Part shown: positions 22,238-34,000 of the stretch, in pieces
Numbering within the stretch: position 1 is the stretch's first letter
Layout: the number at the start of each line of letters is the position of its first letter
Assembly (NCBI RefSeq): GCF_000272405.2
Contig: NZ_AJZM02000220.1
Location: 1-64,000, forward strand
DNA: 64,000 nt
Source of the DNA: Vibrio tasmaniensis 1F-187
GTDB lineage: Bacteria > Pseudomonadota > Gammaproteobacteria > Enterobacterales > Vibrionaceae
Direction of reading: 5' to 3'
Program-made: the position numbers and the translations under genes
The notes under the pieces: model-generated
Database searches by the model: none
What the model was told of the DNA's origin: nothing
The model's input: the letters and a program-made list of their open reading frames with translations, nothing else

Positions 22238-24007
22238 TTATCCGCTGAACTGAATTCGGTGTAGTTGTGCATAAGCGCCATCAAGGGCGATGAGCTCGGC
22301 ATGTGCACCTCTTTCTACAATATGCCCATCATCAACCACAAGAATCTCATCAGCTTGCTCGATAGTAGAAAGTCGGTGTGCGATAACAAGTACCGTTTTG
22401 TCTTTCTGCAGCTCTTCTAATGCAGATTGAATCGCTCTTTCTGACTCGGTATCCAATGCAGATGTCGCCTCATCAAGGATCAGAACAGGTGCATCTCTCA
22501 ATAGAGCACGTGCAATCGCGATACGCTGTCTTTGACCGCCAGAAAGGCTCGCGCCATTTTCGCCAACAACCGTATCGATGCCATTTTCCATGCTTTCGAT
22601 AAACTCACTTGCATGCGCAAGTTTAGCCGCGTGTTCGATCTGTTCACGTGAATACTGTTCTTCAGCTGCGTAAGCGATGTTGTTCGCAACCGTATCGTTA
22701 AATAGGTGCACATTCTGGGAAACAAGAGCGAAGTGCTCACGTAGATTTCTTAATTCATAATCACGAATGTCGTGACCATCAAGCTCAATAGAGCCAGAGT
22801 CTACGTCATAAAAACGAGTAAACAGGTTCGCAATGGTACTCTTACCCGAACCTGAACGGCCGACAAGTGCGACTGTCTTGCCTTTCGGTATATTAAAACT
22901 GACCTTATCAAGCGCTGCTTTCTCTGCACCTTGGTAGGTAAATGTTACATCTTTTACTTCGACTTCACCCGCTACGGTTTCAGGCTTCAACGTACCTTTA
23001 TTTTGTTCCGTATCTAGATCCATCAAACCAAATAGGGTCGTACTCGCTGCCATACCACGTTGGAATTCAGACGTTACATTAGTCAGAGCTTTTAGTGGGC
23101 GTAGTAAACCAAACATCGCCGAGAACACAACAGTGAACGTACCAGGAGTAAGCTCTGCTTTAATTGAATCAACACTAGCAAGAAATAGAACAACTACGAT
23201 TGCAAGTGATGCAATCATCTGAATAATTGGGTTAGCGGCCGCTTGAGCAGTGATTAGCTTCATGCTTTGTTGGCGCATTTGGTTACTAACTTGGTCAAAG
23301 CGGTGTTTTTCTAGATCTTGTCCGCCATACGTTAGAACGACTTTATGTCCTTTCAGCATTTGTTCTGCAGAAGAGGCGACGTGACCCATACTGGTTTGCA
23401 TGTTCTTAGAGATCTTTCTGAATCGCTTCGATACGATACTGATTGCCCACGCGACAAGAGGGGCGACAGCGAACAACACCAAAGACAACTGCCAACTATT
23501 CCAGAACATCAGCGTCAACAGGCCAATAATACTTGCACCTTCACGGACAATACTGACTAATGCTTTACTGGTTGCCGCAGAGACTTGCTCTGAATCGTAA
23601 GTAATTCGAGATAGCAGTGCACCAGTCTGTTCTTTATCAAAAAAAGAAACTGGCATATGCATAAAATGGCTGAATATTTTACGTCGAATTTCCATGACCA
23701 CATTGCCTGAAACCCAGCTCAAACAATAAGTTGAAACAAAGCCACTGATGCCACGAACGAACATCATGACAAAGATAATGAGAGGGAGCGTACGTAAAAA
23801 GTCAGATTCTGCATTACCAAAGCCTTCATCAAGTAACGGCTTTAGTAAGGAAATCATGTAGGTATCAGTGACAGCATTTATAATAAGCGCAATAACCGCA
23901 ACACCAAGGCCGGCCTTATATAGTCGAATATAAGTCCAAAGTCTTTTAAATGTGACCCAGGTAGTTTCATCTGTTTGTGTTGACATAGAATCGCTTAATT
24001 TTCTCAC
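22238..24007 (-). CDS. msbA: Lipid A export ATP-binding/permease protein MsbA
   Basis: Homodimeric ABC exporter that flips lipid A-core to the periplasmic face of the inner membrane. The N-terminal ~340 residues hold six membrane helices. The nucleotide-binding domain has Walker [10 protein letters not shown] near residue 380, the signature [11 protein letters not shown] and Walker [13 protein letters not shown] keep the GTG at 24007 as start because AGGAAG lies 6 bases before it. An ATG at 23986 gives MSTQTDET but has no ribosome binding site. Length is 589 or 582, the family norm. It begins 10 bases after the comEC stop. Confidence 0.96.
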   Translation of the reverse strand: MRKLSDSMSTQTDETTWVTFKRLWTYIRLYKAGLGVAVIALIINAVTDTYMISLLKPLLDEGFGNAESDFLRTLPLIIFVMMFVRGISGFVSTYCLSWVSGNVVMEIRRKIFSHFMHMPVSFFDKEQTGALLSRITYDSEQVSAATSKALVSIVREGASIIGLLTLMFWNSWQLSLVLFAVAPLVAWAISIVSKRFRKISKNMQTSMGHVASSAEQMLKGHKVVLTYGGQDLEKHRFDQVSNQMRQQSMKLITAQAAANPIIQMIASLAIVVVLFLASVDSIKAELTPGTFTVVFSAMFGLLRPLKALTNVTSEFQRGMAASTTLFGLMDLDTEQNKGTLKPETVAGEVEVKDVTFTYQGAEKAALDKVSFNIPKGKTVALVGRSGSGKSTIANLFTRFYDVDSGSIELDGHDIRDYELRNLREHFALVSQNVHLFNDTVANNIAYAAEEQYSREQIEHAAKLAHASEFIESMENGIDTVVGENGASLSGGQRQRIAIARALLRDAPVLILDEATSALDTESERAIQSALEELQKDKTVLVIAHRLSTIEQADEILVVDDGHIVERGAHAELIALDGAYAQLHRIQFSG

Positions 24008-24017
24008 AATAGTCTTC

Positions 24018-26348
24018 CTATTCTACTCCCTTACGAAGCATCTGCCTATACCACTGTCTGCCTTGTTGTTCTCTAATCTCATGATATTGCCAACCTTCTT
24101 GACCAATACTGATGGTTATTTGGCCGCTTTCTCCAGTATCAAGCCAAGCACTCCCTGCGTCGTGATAACGTTCAATAACGGATTCACTCGGCATCCCCCA
24201 TTGATTGCCTTTGCCCAAAGAAGCGATCGCTAACTGAGGTGAAACGGCCTCAATAAAACTGGCGATCGAAGACGTATTGCTACCATGATGAGGAACAAGC
24301 ATTACGTCACTTCGAAGCCGTTCGCCTTCGCGTGCAAGTAACCACTCACTGACCAATTCAATATCACCAGTAAGTAACATCGAGAACTCTAGATCGGGGT
24401 CAAAAAGCCTGACCACGCACGAATGTGGGTTATACGCCCTCTTCACTTGTTTGGGAGGCCACAAGACCTCAAAAGCAACCCCTTGCCAAGTCCATACTTC
24501 TCCTAAAATACATGCTTGAATATTTGACGATTCTTGAATCGTAGATTGTCCTTGTTGACTGATATTCTGACTGGCTCTTACCCACTTAGGGTTGTAATTT
24601 TCAAGTAACGACGAATAGCCACCAGCGTGGTCAGAATCGAAATGACTCACTATTACACCCTCCAACTCATGAATTCCCCTCTGATTCAAAGTAGGGATAA
24701 GTAAGGATTCGACAATGGAACCTCCTGGCCATGCGTTACCAAGATCGTAAACAACAATCTGATTGTTCTTTTCTAAGAGCAAAGACAACCCGTGACCAAC
24801 ATCCAAGATATCGATAGTTAGTTTGTCTTGTTGAGGCTTGCCGAACTCCCACCACAGTACAAACACGGTAATAATCAATATAGATAGTGCTCGCTTGAAA
24901 TATCGACTGCCAAAACCGAAAAACAAGATGAGGAATACAGACAACTCAATCGTGTGATTATCCACTTGAAACCAAAATCGTTCAGAGAAAGGAAGACTAA
25001 ATACGAGAGGCTCAAGCGATAAGTCGACCAACATCCATAATTGTTCAGACAAACCATTGTTGAATGTAGTTAAGCCAACGCCACCTGATACTGGCGCCAA
25101 TATTAAGCTAAAGAACATTGCCAGGAACAATAGTGGAATAACCACCATCGACACCCAAGGTAAAAGGAGCAAGTTGTAGAAAACAGAGACTAAGCTGACC
25201 CCATTAAAGAACAGCATCGAAAAGGGAGCAATCAGGAATGTCAGCATTAACTGAATCTTGAAGAGCTGCAGTGCTCGGTCGATAAATGTTGAGTTGGAAT
25301 CGGATGACTGACTATTTAACGCAATGTAAAGAACGGCACCTAACGCACCAAAAGACAACCAGAAGCTACTCGATAATGCTGAAAATGGCCAAATTAGCAG
25401 AACCACGCACAGACTTAAGGCGACATACCGAAACAAACTGATATTTTGCCCACGCCACAAGAAATAGCTGGCGATAATACACATCACCAAAGCTCTCAAG
25501 GTGGGCAGCGTGAACCCAGCAAACCAACTGTAGAAATAGGCTAAGCCGACTCCGAATATTGTGGGCAACCAAAGAAGTGAAGATGATAGTAACCTGAATA
25601 CCTTTCCTACTTGATAGCCGATACCAAAGGCAATCCCAATATGCAGCCCCGAAATAGCCATCAAGTGAATCAAACCACTGCTTTTAAGTAAGTCCCAACG
25701 CTGAGAGTGAATAAGGTCTCGATAACCAAAACTCAAAGCCATAATGAGGTCTTGATTTGCCAGTTGACTTAACCTTTCAAGACTGTTTTCAAACCAATAG
25801 GACCGTAAGTTGCTATTGGTATGAATGCGATACTTTGTATTAGATCTGTAAATTGCATTGGCAACCACACCTGCGCTAAACAGATACTTTTCTAAATCAA
25901 AGCCTGCTTCATTGAGTTTGCCTCATACAGGCTTTATATACACAGATAAATTGACATCATCTCCGAGTGTTAACTTAAAAGGAGTAAACAAACGTAATTT
26001 TATCAATTGAGGAAAGATTAATTTTTCGCCGCCAATTGATCTAGCTACTATTACGCTTTCAAAACCGTGGCTATTTTCACTAAAAAGGCTAACAACCGAA
26101 GCATTTATGGTAGTATTCTGCCCTGATTGAAATAAGCGACTCGTTTGTATTTCAATTACATTCCCTAGGCAGATAACTAGTATCAATGCTGTTGCTAGAC
26201 CTCTTGCACTCCGGAAAACGCTATACTTTGTTGATGCTAGTAGTAACAACAGCATCAATGGTGCCCAAACCCAATGAGGCATCACAGGCCAGAAGCTGGC
26301 AGACACAACTGTCGCAGCAAATGAAATCAAGAACCAAGTGTTAAACAA
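24018..26348 (-). pseudogene. comEC: comEC (competence DNA channel), interrupted by one in-frame TGA
   Basis: ComEC/Rec2 carries single-stranded DNA across the inner membrane during natural transformation. The region encodes ~776 codons in one continuous frame: a 141-residue N-terminal part with membrane segments and an OB-like DUF4131 region, then TGA at 25925-25923, then 18 more codons of clear ComEC sequence (GKLNEAGFDLEKYLFSAG) before a possible GTG restart at 25868. The rest has the Competence membrane domain (SGLIHLMAISGLHIG) and a metallo-beta-lactamase domain with HFDSDHAGGY and VPHHGSN. No frame change occurs, so a single substitution (TGG or CGA to TGA) explains it. The upper start is a TTG at 26348 with a GGAGG upstream. 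It could also be a base-call error or UGA read-through. Confidence 0.85.
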
Positions 26349-26365
26349 GAGAGTAGCTTCCTCCT
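26349..26365. promoter_or_regulatory. 17-base gap between divergent comEC and DUF2062 gene starts
   Basis: The two start codons are only 17 bases apart, so each promoter must lie inside the other gene. The GGAGG that serves comEC occupies most of the gap. Confidence 0.5.
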
Positions 26366-26878
26366 ATGCCAAGAAAGTTTATCAAACGATTTATGCCTGA
26401 CCATGAGCTAATCAAGCGTCAGAAAGCATTGAAAGTTTTTGGCAATGTTTTGTACAACCCCAACTTATGGTGTCTTAATCGTCGCTCTGCGGCTGGCGCA
26501 TTCGCTGTTGGGTTATTCATGGCGTTTGTCCCTCTACCAAGCCAAATGATTATGTCTGCAGGCCTTGCTGTCGCATGTGGCGTTAACCTACCTTTGGCTG
26601 TCGCACTTGTTTGGATCAGTAACCCGGTCACTATGCCCGTTCTCTTCTACTTTGCTTATAAAGTCGGGGCGTTTGTTATGCATGTACCACCTCAAGCCTT
26701 CCATTTCGAATTGTCTTGGGACTTCATCTTGGCGCAAATGAATACAATCGGGCCTCCTTTCTTACTGGGTTGCCTGATTTGTGGCGTGGTTTCAGCAATG
26801 ATTGGCTACTTTGGTATTCGCGGGTTATGGCGTTACTCAGTAGTAAGAAGTTGGAAGAAGCGTCAAGCAAGGTACTGA
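26366..26878 (+). CDS. DUF2062 inner-membrane protein
   Basis: The 170-residue product has a basic N-terminus (MPRKFIKRFMPDHELIKRQKALK) and the DUF2062 core AAGAFAVGLFMAFVPLPSQMIMSAGLAVA, followed by further membrane segments near residues 70-100 and 125-150. The family is membrane-embedded and of unknown function; some members are fused to glycosyltransferases. It is divergent from comEC and convergent with lolE, a placement typical of vibrios. Confidence 0.88.
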   Translation: MPRKFIKRFMPDHELIKRQKALKVFGNVLYNPNLWCLNRRSAAGAFAVGLFMAFVPLPSQMIMSAGLAVACGVNLPLAVALVWISNPVTMPVLFYFAYKVGAFVMHVPPQAFHFELSWDFILAQMNTIGPPFLLGCLICGVVSAMIGYFGIRGLWRYSVVRSWKKRQARY

Positions 26879-27010
26879 CAACTTTTCCTTGTCGTTCAAT
26901 CTATCCTTGTATGCGCTTCACTTAAACCGCACACAAGTTAAAGTCAGATGAACCGCAGAACTCTGCAATATTGGGATGTAACCACAGTCGTAAAGAATGC
27001 AGATTGAATT

Positions 27011-27042
27011 CAAAAAAAAGGATCCCATCAGGGATCCTTTTT
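27011..27042. terminator. Bidirectional terminator between the DUF2062 gene and lolE
   Basis: A 12-bp stem (AAAAAGGATCCC and complement) with the 4-base loop ATCA has A and T runs on both sides, between converging genes. Confidence 0.9.
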
Positions 27043-27090
27043 TGTGTATGCCATTTGTCTATCATGCTACATAAAGTATTACTCAGCGCA

Positions 27091-28335
27091 TTACTTCGAG
27101 CTAAGCACCGAGGCAGGGTTTAACTTGGCTGCTCGTGATGCTGGGTACCATGTCGCCAATAGGCTCAATACAATCGCTGTACCTGAAACCACAACAACAT
27201 CCGTCATATCGAGTTGTGATGGCAAGAAGTCGACAAAATAGATGTCACCGGACAAGAACTGGTGATCAACTAGCCTTTCAAGCCCTTTGATAAGTGTCGT
27301 GAGATTAAGCGCCACTAACACGCCTATTACACTGCCCACCAAACTACCTAACACACCGGAGAATACGCCCTGCCAAACGAAAATGCGTTTCACAAGGCCG
27401 TCCGATGCGCCCATGGTTCTTAAAATCGCGATCTCTGATGCTCTGTCTTTTACTGCCATCATTAATGTCGAGACAATATTGAAACAAGCAACACCAATAA
27501 CCAGTACCATCACCAGATACATAATGGTGCGAACCAACTGAATATCTCGATACAAGAAGCCAAACTTCTGTTGCCAGCTTCGCAGATACACATACACATC
27601 AAGCTGGTTACCCACCTCACGCACAATAGAGTTCGCGTTCAGAACATCGGTCACTTTTAAAGAAACCCCTGTCACTGCCTCGCCTAGGTTTGCGTAAATT
27701 TGCGCATCGCCGATCGGGATCAAAGCTAAGCTGTGGTCAATTTGGCCATTAAGCGTCAGCAAGCCAACCACTTTCACTCGAACTCGTTTTGGCGCCTGAA
27801 CTTTCACAGAGCCGTTAACCGTTGGGATCATCAAGGTCAGATAGTCACCCACTTTCGCCCCCAACACGTTAGCCACACCAGAACCTAAGATGATTTGTTG
27901 TTGCCCTGCCTTAAAATCGCTCCAAGCTTGCTTATCGATAAAACTCGATAGGCTCGATACTTGTTGCTCAAGTTGTGGGTCAACGCCGCGAACTTCAATT
28001 GCTTTCAACTCTTTGCCTTTTTCGGCAAGCGCGGTAATTTTCACATAAGGCGCAGCAGCAACGACTTTATCGTGCTTTACCGACTCCTCAATCACATGCT
28101 CCCAGCGAGTTACTGGTTTATTCACGCCCTCAAACTCACCGTGAGGAATGACAGAAAGTACTCGTGATTGAAGCTCACGCTCGAAACCATTCATGGCCGA
28201 CAAACCAATGATGATTACCGCGACACCGACAGCAATACCGATCGTCGAAGACAGAGAGATGAACGACACCATTTTGTCTCGTTGTTTCGCCCGGCTAAAT
28301 CGGCCGCCTATCAATAGAGATAAAGAAGAAAACAC
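27091..28335 (-). CDS. lolE: Lipoprotein-releasing ABC transporter permease LolE
   Basis: Inner-membrane permease of LolCDE, which extracts lipoproteins for transfer to LolA. It has 414 residues, the same as E. coli LolE. There is one N-terminal membrane helix (TIGIAVGVAVIIIGLSAM), a large periplasmic domain, then three C-terminal helices around MYLVMVLVIGVACFNIVSTLMMAV, the FtsX fold. Its start directly abuts the lolD stop. I call it LolE rather than LolC from its place after lolD and its length. Confidence 0.94.
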   Translation of the reverse strand: MFSSLSLLIGGRFSRAKQRDKMVSFISLSSTIGIAVGVAVIIIGLSAMNGFERELQSRVLSVIPHGEFEGVNKPVTRWEHVIEESVKHDKVVAAAPYVKITALAEKGKELKAIEVRGVDPQLEQQVSSLSSFIDKQAWSDFKAGQQQIILGSGVANVLGAKVGDYLTLMIPTVNGSVKVQAPKRVRVKVVGLLTLNGQIDHSLALIPIGDAQIYANLGEAVTGVSLKVTDVLNANSIVREVGNQLDVYVYLRSWQQKFGFLYRDIQLVRTIMYLVMVLVIGVACFNIVSTLMMAVKDRASEIAILRTMGASDGLVKRIFVWQGVFSGVLGSLVGSVIGVLVALNLTTLIKGLERLVDHQFLSGDIYFVDFLPSQLDMTDVVVVSGTAIVLSLLATWYPASRAAKLNPASVLSSK

Positions 28336-29028
28336 TTAGCTCTCCTCTTTTTCTACGTTGACCAGTAAGCCATCTTGCATGTGAAGTTGGCGATCCATCT
28401 TACCGGCAAGTTCACCATCGTGAGTCACAACCAAAAAGGCAGTATCGTACTCACGGTTCAGTTCGCGCATTAAGTCGTAAATAGAAAGTGCTGTGTTGTG
28501 GTCTAGGTTACCAGTCGGCTCATCCGCCAACACTAGCGCAGGCTTGTTCACCAATGCACGAGCAATTGCCACTCGTTGCCTCTCACCACCTGAAAGTTCT
28601 GAAGGTCGGTGGTCAACACGATGACTTAGCCCCACTTTATCAAGTAGCAACTGTGCTTCTTGTTTAGCTTTCGCTGGCTTCTCTCCACCTATCAACAACG
28701 GCATTGCTACGTTTTCTAACGCTGAGAAATCAGAAAGAAGATGATGGAATTGATAAACAAAGCCAAGATGCTGGTTGCGAAGCTTAGCCTGCTTATTCGA
28801 ACTCAAAGACGCTAAGTCTTGTCCGAGAAAGCTTACGCTACCATCAGAAGCATCATCCAACGCCCCTAAAATATGCAATAGCGTACTTTTACCTGAACCG
28901 GAGGTACCAATGATTGCTACTAGCTCACCCTTTTCTATTTCGAAGCTGACGCCCTTGAGAACCTCAGTATCTAACGAGCCTTCACGGTACGTTTTACGGA
29001 TATCATTACATTGAAGGAAATTACTCAT
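28336..29028 (-). CDS. lolD: Lipoprotein-releasing ABC transporter ATPase LolD
   Basis: ATPase subunit that powers LolCDE. The 230 residues contain Walker [13 protein letters not shown] (residues 42-53), the LolD-specific region [20 protein letters not shown], the signature [16 protein letters not shown] and Walker [13 protein letters not shown]. The start overlaps the lolC end by 8 bases and the stop abuts lolE, so the three subunits are made in a coupled way. Confidence 0.97.
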   Translation of the reverse strand: MSNFLQCNDIRKTYREGSLDTEVLKGVSFEIEKGELVAIIGTSGSGKSTLLHILGALDDASDGSVSFLGQDLASLSSNKQAKLRNQHLGFVYQFHHLLSDFSALENVAMPLLIGGEKPAKAKQEAQLLLDKVGLSHRVDHRPSELSGGERQRVAIARALVNKPALVLADEPTGNLDHNTALSIYDLMRELNREYDTAFLVVTHDGELAGKMDRQLHMQDGLLVNVEKEES

Positions 29029-30229
29029 AACGAAGGGCCTCAGCAGGTTTTACAGACGATGCACGATAAGAAGGGAATACAGTGGCAATCAAGCTAAGTG
29101 CAATAGCCAGAACCACAACAACCGCAATTTGGATTGGATTAATCAATATTGGCAACTGTCCACCAAATGAAAACAGAGCAACACCCATCGCCTCTAAAAT
29201 AGTATTGAGGTTCGAAGCTAAAATCACGCCCAGGATGCCACCAGATAATGCGCCGATCACACCACTACTTGCACCTTGAACCATAAAAATCCCCATGACT
29301 TGACCATCACGCATACCTTGGGTTTTTAAGATGGCGACTTCGGACTGTTTCTCCATCACCACCATAATAAGCGCAGAAATGATATTAAACGCAGCAACAC
29401 CAATGATCAGCCCAAGCATCAAACCCATCATGTTTTTTTCCATTCGAACGGCTTGGAATAGCTCGCCACGTTGGTCTCGCCAATCGCTCCACACCCAACC
29501 TTCCGGTAGCGGTTGGTTTGATAGTTCTGCCACTTCAAATGGGTCATCAAAAAACAGTCGCCAGCCTGAAATGGTGTCTGATTTATAGCGCATCAAACGC
29601 CCAGCATCGTTGATATCTGTCACCATCAATTGAGCATCGATATCCGAACCCGTGTTAAAAATGCCAGCTACGGTAAAATTTCGTTGGCTAGGTATGCGCC
29701 CTAACGGTGTGTATTGGCTGGCACTGGTGACCATTAAGCGAACTTTGTCGCCCATAGACACTTTCAAGTTTCTTGCCAAGGTATGACCAAGGAAAAGCTG
29801 ATACTGACCAGCTTTGAGTGAAGACAGTCTGCCAGCAATTAAATGATTCTGAAGAGGGTCATCTGAATTTGGCTCAATACCGATTAACAAGCCCGCAGAT
29901 AACTGAGCAGGACTTTGGATCACCGCTTCACTGCGAACAATAGGTTCTACGTGGCCATTGAGCGACATTTGCTCCGCAAAGCTAGGTGCTTGAGCAGAAA
30001 GTGACGTTGTGCCTCCTTGCTCGTAAACAACGGCTTGAGGAAGGACACCAAGAATTCGGTCTTTTAACTGCGCTTCGAATCCATTCATTACCGACAAAAC
30101 AGTAACCAGAGACAGCACACCAATGGTAATTCCGGCTGTCGACATATAAGAAACAAAACGGCTAAAGCGATCACCTGAACGGCCTTGCAAATAACGCAGG
30201 CCAACAAACAATGAAATAGGATGAAACAT
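29021..30229 (-). CDS. lolC: Lipoprotein-releasing ABC transporter permease LolC
   Basis: Second permease of LolCDE; in E. coli LolC is the subunit that docks LolA. It shows the N-terminal helix ([25 protein letters not shown]), a periplasmic domain and three C-terminal helices ([25 protein letters not shown]). The ATG at 30229 ([16 protein letters not shown]) aligns with the E. coli start MYQPVALFIGLRYM. A further ATG at 30241 adds four residues. Neither has a strong ribosome binding site. It is the first gene of lolCDE. Confidence 0.94.
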   Translation of the reverse strand: MFHPISLFVGLRYLQGRSGDRFSRFVSYMSTAGITIGVLSLVTVLSVMNGFEAQLKDRILGVLPQAVVYEQGGTTSLSAQAPSFAEQMSLNGHVEPIVRSEAVIQSPAQLSAGLLIGIEPNSDDPLQNHLIAGRLSSLKAGQYQLFLGHTLARNLKVSMGDKVRLMVTSASQYTPLGRIPSQRNFTVAGIFNTGSDIDAQLMVTDINDAGRLMRYKSDTISGWRLFFDDPFEVAELSNQPLPEGWVWSDWRDQRGELFQAVRMEKNMMGLMLGLIIGVAAFNIISALIMVVMEKQSEVAILKTQGMRDGQVMGIFMVQGASSGVIGALSGGILGVILASNLNTILEAMGVALFSFGGQLPILINPIQIAVVVVLAIALSLIATVFPSYRASSVKPAEALRYE

Positions 30230-30456
30230 ACTTTGAACCATCTAAAGGAGATGCGGGTTAATGTAACGGGTATTGCCGTTACTGTGTAGGGGTTAATTGA
30301 AAATATAGGGTGAATTAACTCAATTAGTTAGGCTTGAAAAACAGAACCTTGTCAAATAGCTGACTTTCAAACAACTATTTGAGACTTTCAATTAACTGAC
30401 CTTGATTACTGCGGCCACATAGCGATAATCAATAGATCACTTCAAGGAACTAACGC

Positions 30457-31026
30457 ATGACAGAACAAGAGTTTTTTACCGTTCACCACAGCCTTACCGC
30501 TAATATTGAGCCAATGGACAGTAACTTCGCTTTACCTTCTCAGATTCAGTTCGAATCGGAGATCCCTGCCCCTTTTGTTGTGGCAAGTGAGTTTAGCCAA
30601 TTGGACCTGTTAGCCGACAGTGCTCGCAACGAACTGAAAAACAGCGACTTGAAGAATGTCATCAGTTTATTGGATGCACAGAACTCTAAATTAAACCTCT
30701 TGTTGAGCTTTATGTTATCGCAACAAGATGATGAACAGTTTCGCACCCATACGTATTCATTTGGCGCGAGTCAGTTCTCGTGTTTTTCCAAAACAGATAT
30801 CGAAGCGGGTCGCTTAGTTAAAGCCAAGCTCTTTATCGAGCACCCTGCCGCCGCTATCTATTGCTACGCGGAGGTCTTCGCTAGCGAACCTAAAGATTCA
30901 GGCTTCGAAATCAAATTCAAATATGCTCATCTTCGTGATACTGACCAAGACTTGTTGATCAAGGCTGCGCTCCATCAACAACAAAAGCTCTTACGTCAAC
31001 GCTCTCTAGAACGAGATAACAAGTAA
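30457..31026 (+). CDS. PilZ-like protein at the plzB position (VC1885-like)
   Basis: A 189-residue soluble protein. The central helical part (DLKNVISLLDAQNSKLNLLLSFML) is followed by a beta-rich segment (TYSFGASQFSCFSKTDIEAGRLVKAKLFIEHPAAAIYCYAEVF, running on through GFEIKFKY). The arrangement resembles YcgR-like/PilZ proteins. The canonical c-di-GMP motif (RxxxR, then D/NxSxxG) is not visible: the serine-glycine motif region reads FGASQFSC. The gene lies between lolC and mfd and ends 6 bases before mfd, the position held by plzB in V. cholerae. Naming it is inference from synteny. Confidence 0.6.
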   Translation: MTEQEFFTVHHSLTANIEPMDSNFALPSQIQFESEIPAPFVVASEFSQLDLLADSARNELKNSDLKNVISLLDAQNSKLNLLLSFMLSQQDDEQFRTHTYSFGASQFSCFSKTDIEAGRLVKAKLFIEHPAAAIYCYAEVFASEPKDSGFEIKFKYAHLRDTDQDLLIKAALHQQQKLLRQRSLERDNK

Positions 31027-31032
31027 ATAGAC

Positions 31033-34000
31033 ATGACAAAACAATCCATTTTCACACTACCTAAGCTCAAAGGTGCCGGTGACAAAAAGCACATCGGCAA
31101 CCTAGTTGGTTCATCTCTCGCGCTTACTATCGCTAAACTAGCGGAGCAGCATAACAGCCACACTTTACTTGCAGTGCCCGATCCTCAGATCGCACTCAAG
31201 CTTCAATCTGAAATTGAACAGTTTACGTCAAATGAGGTGGCACTATTCCCTGATTGGGAGACTCTGCCATACGACAGCTTCTCACCGCACCAAGAGATCA
31301 TCTCAGATCGTATAGCACGCCTTTACGCACTGCCAACGCTAAAAGATGGCATCACGATCGTTCCGATCAGCACGTTATTGCAACGCCAGTCACCGCGCGA
31401 CTTCTTACTACAACACACGTTAATGGTGAAAACAGGCGATCTCTATTCACTAGAGAAATTACGTCTGCAACTCGAAAAGTCGGGCTATCGCTATGTTGAC
31501 CAAGTGTTTGGCCCGGGTGAATACGCTAGCCGTGGTTCTATTCTCGACCTGTTCCCAATGGGCAGCAAAGACCCGTATCGTATCGACTTCTTCGATGACG
31601 AGATCGACACGATCCGTACTTTCGATCCTGAAAACCAGCGCTCTATCGAAGACATCTCTGAGATTCGACTGCTGCCTGCTCACGAATTCCCAACCTCGGA
31701 AACAGCGATTGAAGATTTCCGTATTCGTTGGCGCCAACAGTTTGATGCGCGCCGTGAACCAGAATCGGTTTATATGCAGGTTTCTAAAGGCACGTGGCCT
31801 GCTGGTATTGAGTATTGGCAACCGCTGTTCTTCGAGCACACCGAAACCTTGTTTGATTATGTTGCCGATGAAGCGCAACTCCTGATTCTAGGTGATGTCG
31901 AGACTGCAGTAGATTCGTTCCTAACGGACGTTTCTCACCGATACGAGCAACGTGGCGTTGATCCACTACGACCACTGCTGACACCTGAGCAACTTTGGTT
32001 GAAGAAAGACGAGCTGTTCGCACACTTCAAACAGAAGCCACAGGTCAACCTAAGCTTAGACACGATTGAAGAAAAAGCTGGGCGTACAAACCTTCCGGTT
32101 ATGCCTCTGCCTGATCTCAGCGTTCAACATCAGAATAAAGAACCGTTGTCTAACTTAAGAAAGTTCACTGAAGCCTTCGATGGCAAGGTTGTTTTTTCGG
32201 TTGAGTCTGAAGGCCGCCGTGAAGCTCTGAGTGAATTGCTTCGAGGCATCAAAGTTCGTCCAAGCGAAGTTGAAAACCTCGACGCGGCAATTAAAGGTAA
32301 AGATAAGTTCACCCTGATCCTAGGTTCTGCTGAGCATGGCTTTATCCACGAAGAGCAAAACATCGCCCTTATCTGTGAAAGTGATCTATTGGGTGATCGC
32401 GTTATTCAGCGTCGTAAAAAAGACAAAAAAAGCGTAAACAGCGACACCGTAATCCGTCACCTTGCGGAACTTAAACCGGGCCAACCCGTTGTTCACATTG
32501 ACCACGGTATTGGCCGCTATATCGGCTTGCAAACACTTGAAGCGGGTGGGATGAAAACCGAATACGTAACACTTGAGTATCAAAACGATGCCAAGTTATA
32601 CGTGCCTGTTGCCTCTTTGAACTTAATTGGCCGCTACTCTGGTGGCGCTGAAGATTCTGCACCGCTACACAAACTTGGCGGTGAAGCATGGCAGAAAGCT
32701 CGTAAGCGCGCCGCAGAGAAAGTCCGTGACGTCGCAGCCGAACTGCTCGATGTTTACGCCAAGCGTGAGCTTAAGCCGGGTTACAAATTTGTGCTCGATC
32801 GTGGTCAGTACGCAACCTTCAAATCTGGCTTCCCGTTTGAAGAAACCGATGACCAAGCGATGGCAATTAATGCGGTAATGTCTGATATGTGCCAAGCAAA
32901 AGCCATGGACCGCTTGGTGTGTGGTGATGTTGGTTTTGGTAAAACAGAAGTCGCAATGCGTGCCGCGTTCGTGTGTACCGATAACAGCAAACAAGTGGCC
33001 GTGTTAGTACCGACAACGTTACTTGCTCAGCAACACTTTGAAAACTTCCGCGACCGTTTCGCCAACTTGCCGATTCGTGTTGAGGTTCTGTCTCGATTCA
33101 AATCAGCCAAAGAACAGAAATCGATCATGCAAGATGTCGCCGACGGTAAGGTCGACATCTTAGTGGGTACTCACAAGTTACTTTCAAGTGACCTTCAGTT
33201 TAAAGACCTTGGCCTGTTGGTTGTCGATGAAGAGCACCGCTTTGGTGTGCGTCAGAAAGAAAAAGTGAAAGCAATGCGTGCGGATGTCGATATCCTAACG
33301 CTCACCGCGACGCCAATTCCACGTACATTGAACATGGCAATGAGCGGCATGCGTGACTTGTCAATCATCGCAACACCACCAGCACGACGCTTAGCAATAA
33401 AGACCTTTGTCCGTGAGAGTGATGACGCGATCGTCAGAGAAGCGGTACTTCGTGAAATCATGCGTGGTGGTCAAGTTTACTTCTTACACAACCAAGTAGA
33501 CACGATTGAAAAGACGGCTGAGTCACTACAGAAACTGATTCCAGAAGCGCGTGTCACCGTGGCTCATGGCCAGATGCGAGAGCGCGAACTAGAACGCATC
33601 ATGAATGATTTCTACCACCAGCGTTTTAACTTGCTAGTGTGTACAACCATCATCGAAACCGGTATCGACGTACCAACAGCCAATACCATCTTAATGGACA
33701 GAGCCGATAACCTTGGTTTAGCACAGTTGCACCAATTGCGTGGGCGTGTGGGTCGATCTCACCACCAAGCCTATGCCTATCTGCTAACACCTCCTCCGAA
33801 AGCAATGACCAAAGATGCGGTTAAGCGATTAGATGCCATAGCTTCACTTGAAGACTTAGGTGCAGGCTTTACACTAGCAACCCATGACTTAGAGATTCGT
33901 GGCGCGGGTGAGCTGTTAGGTGATGAACAGAGTGGTCAAATCCAATCGGTTGGTTTCACCTTGTACATGGAGATGCTTGAACAAGCAGTTGAAGCATTGA

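Noticed and set aside
24018..26348. comEC as two separate genes or as a frameshift
   Set aside because: The frame does not change across the break and the 18 codons after the TGA are ComEC sequence, so a nonsense change in one gene fits better.
31459..32994. Long antisense frames inside mfd
   Set aside because: They have no ribosome binding site or family sign and mirror the codon pattern of mfd.
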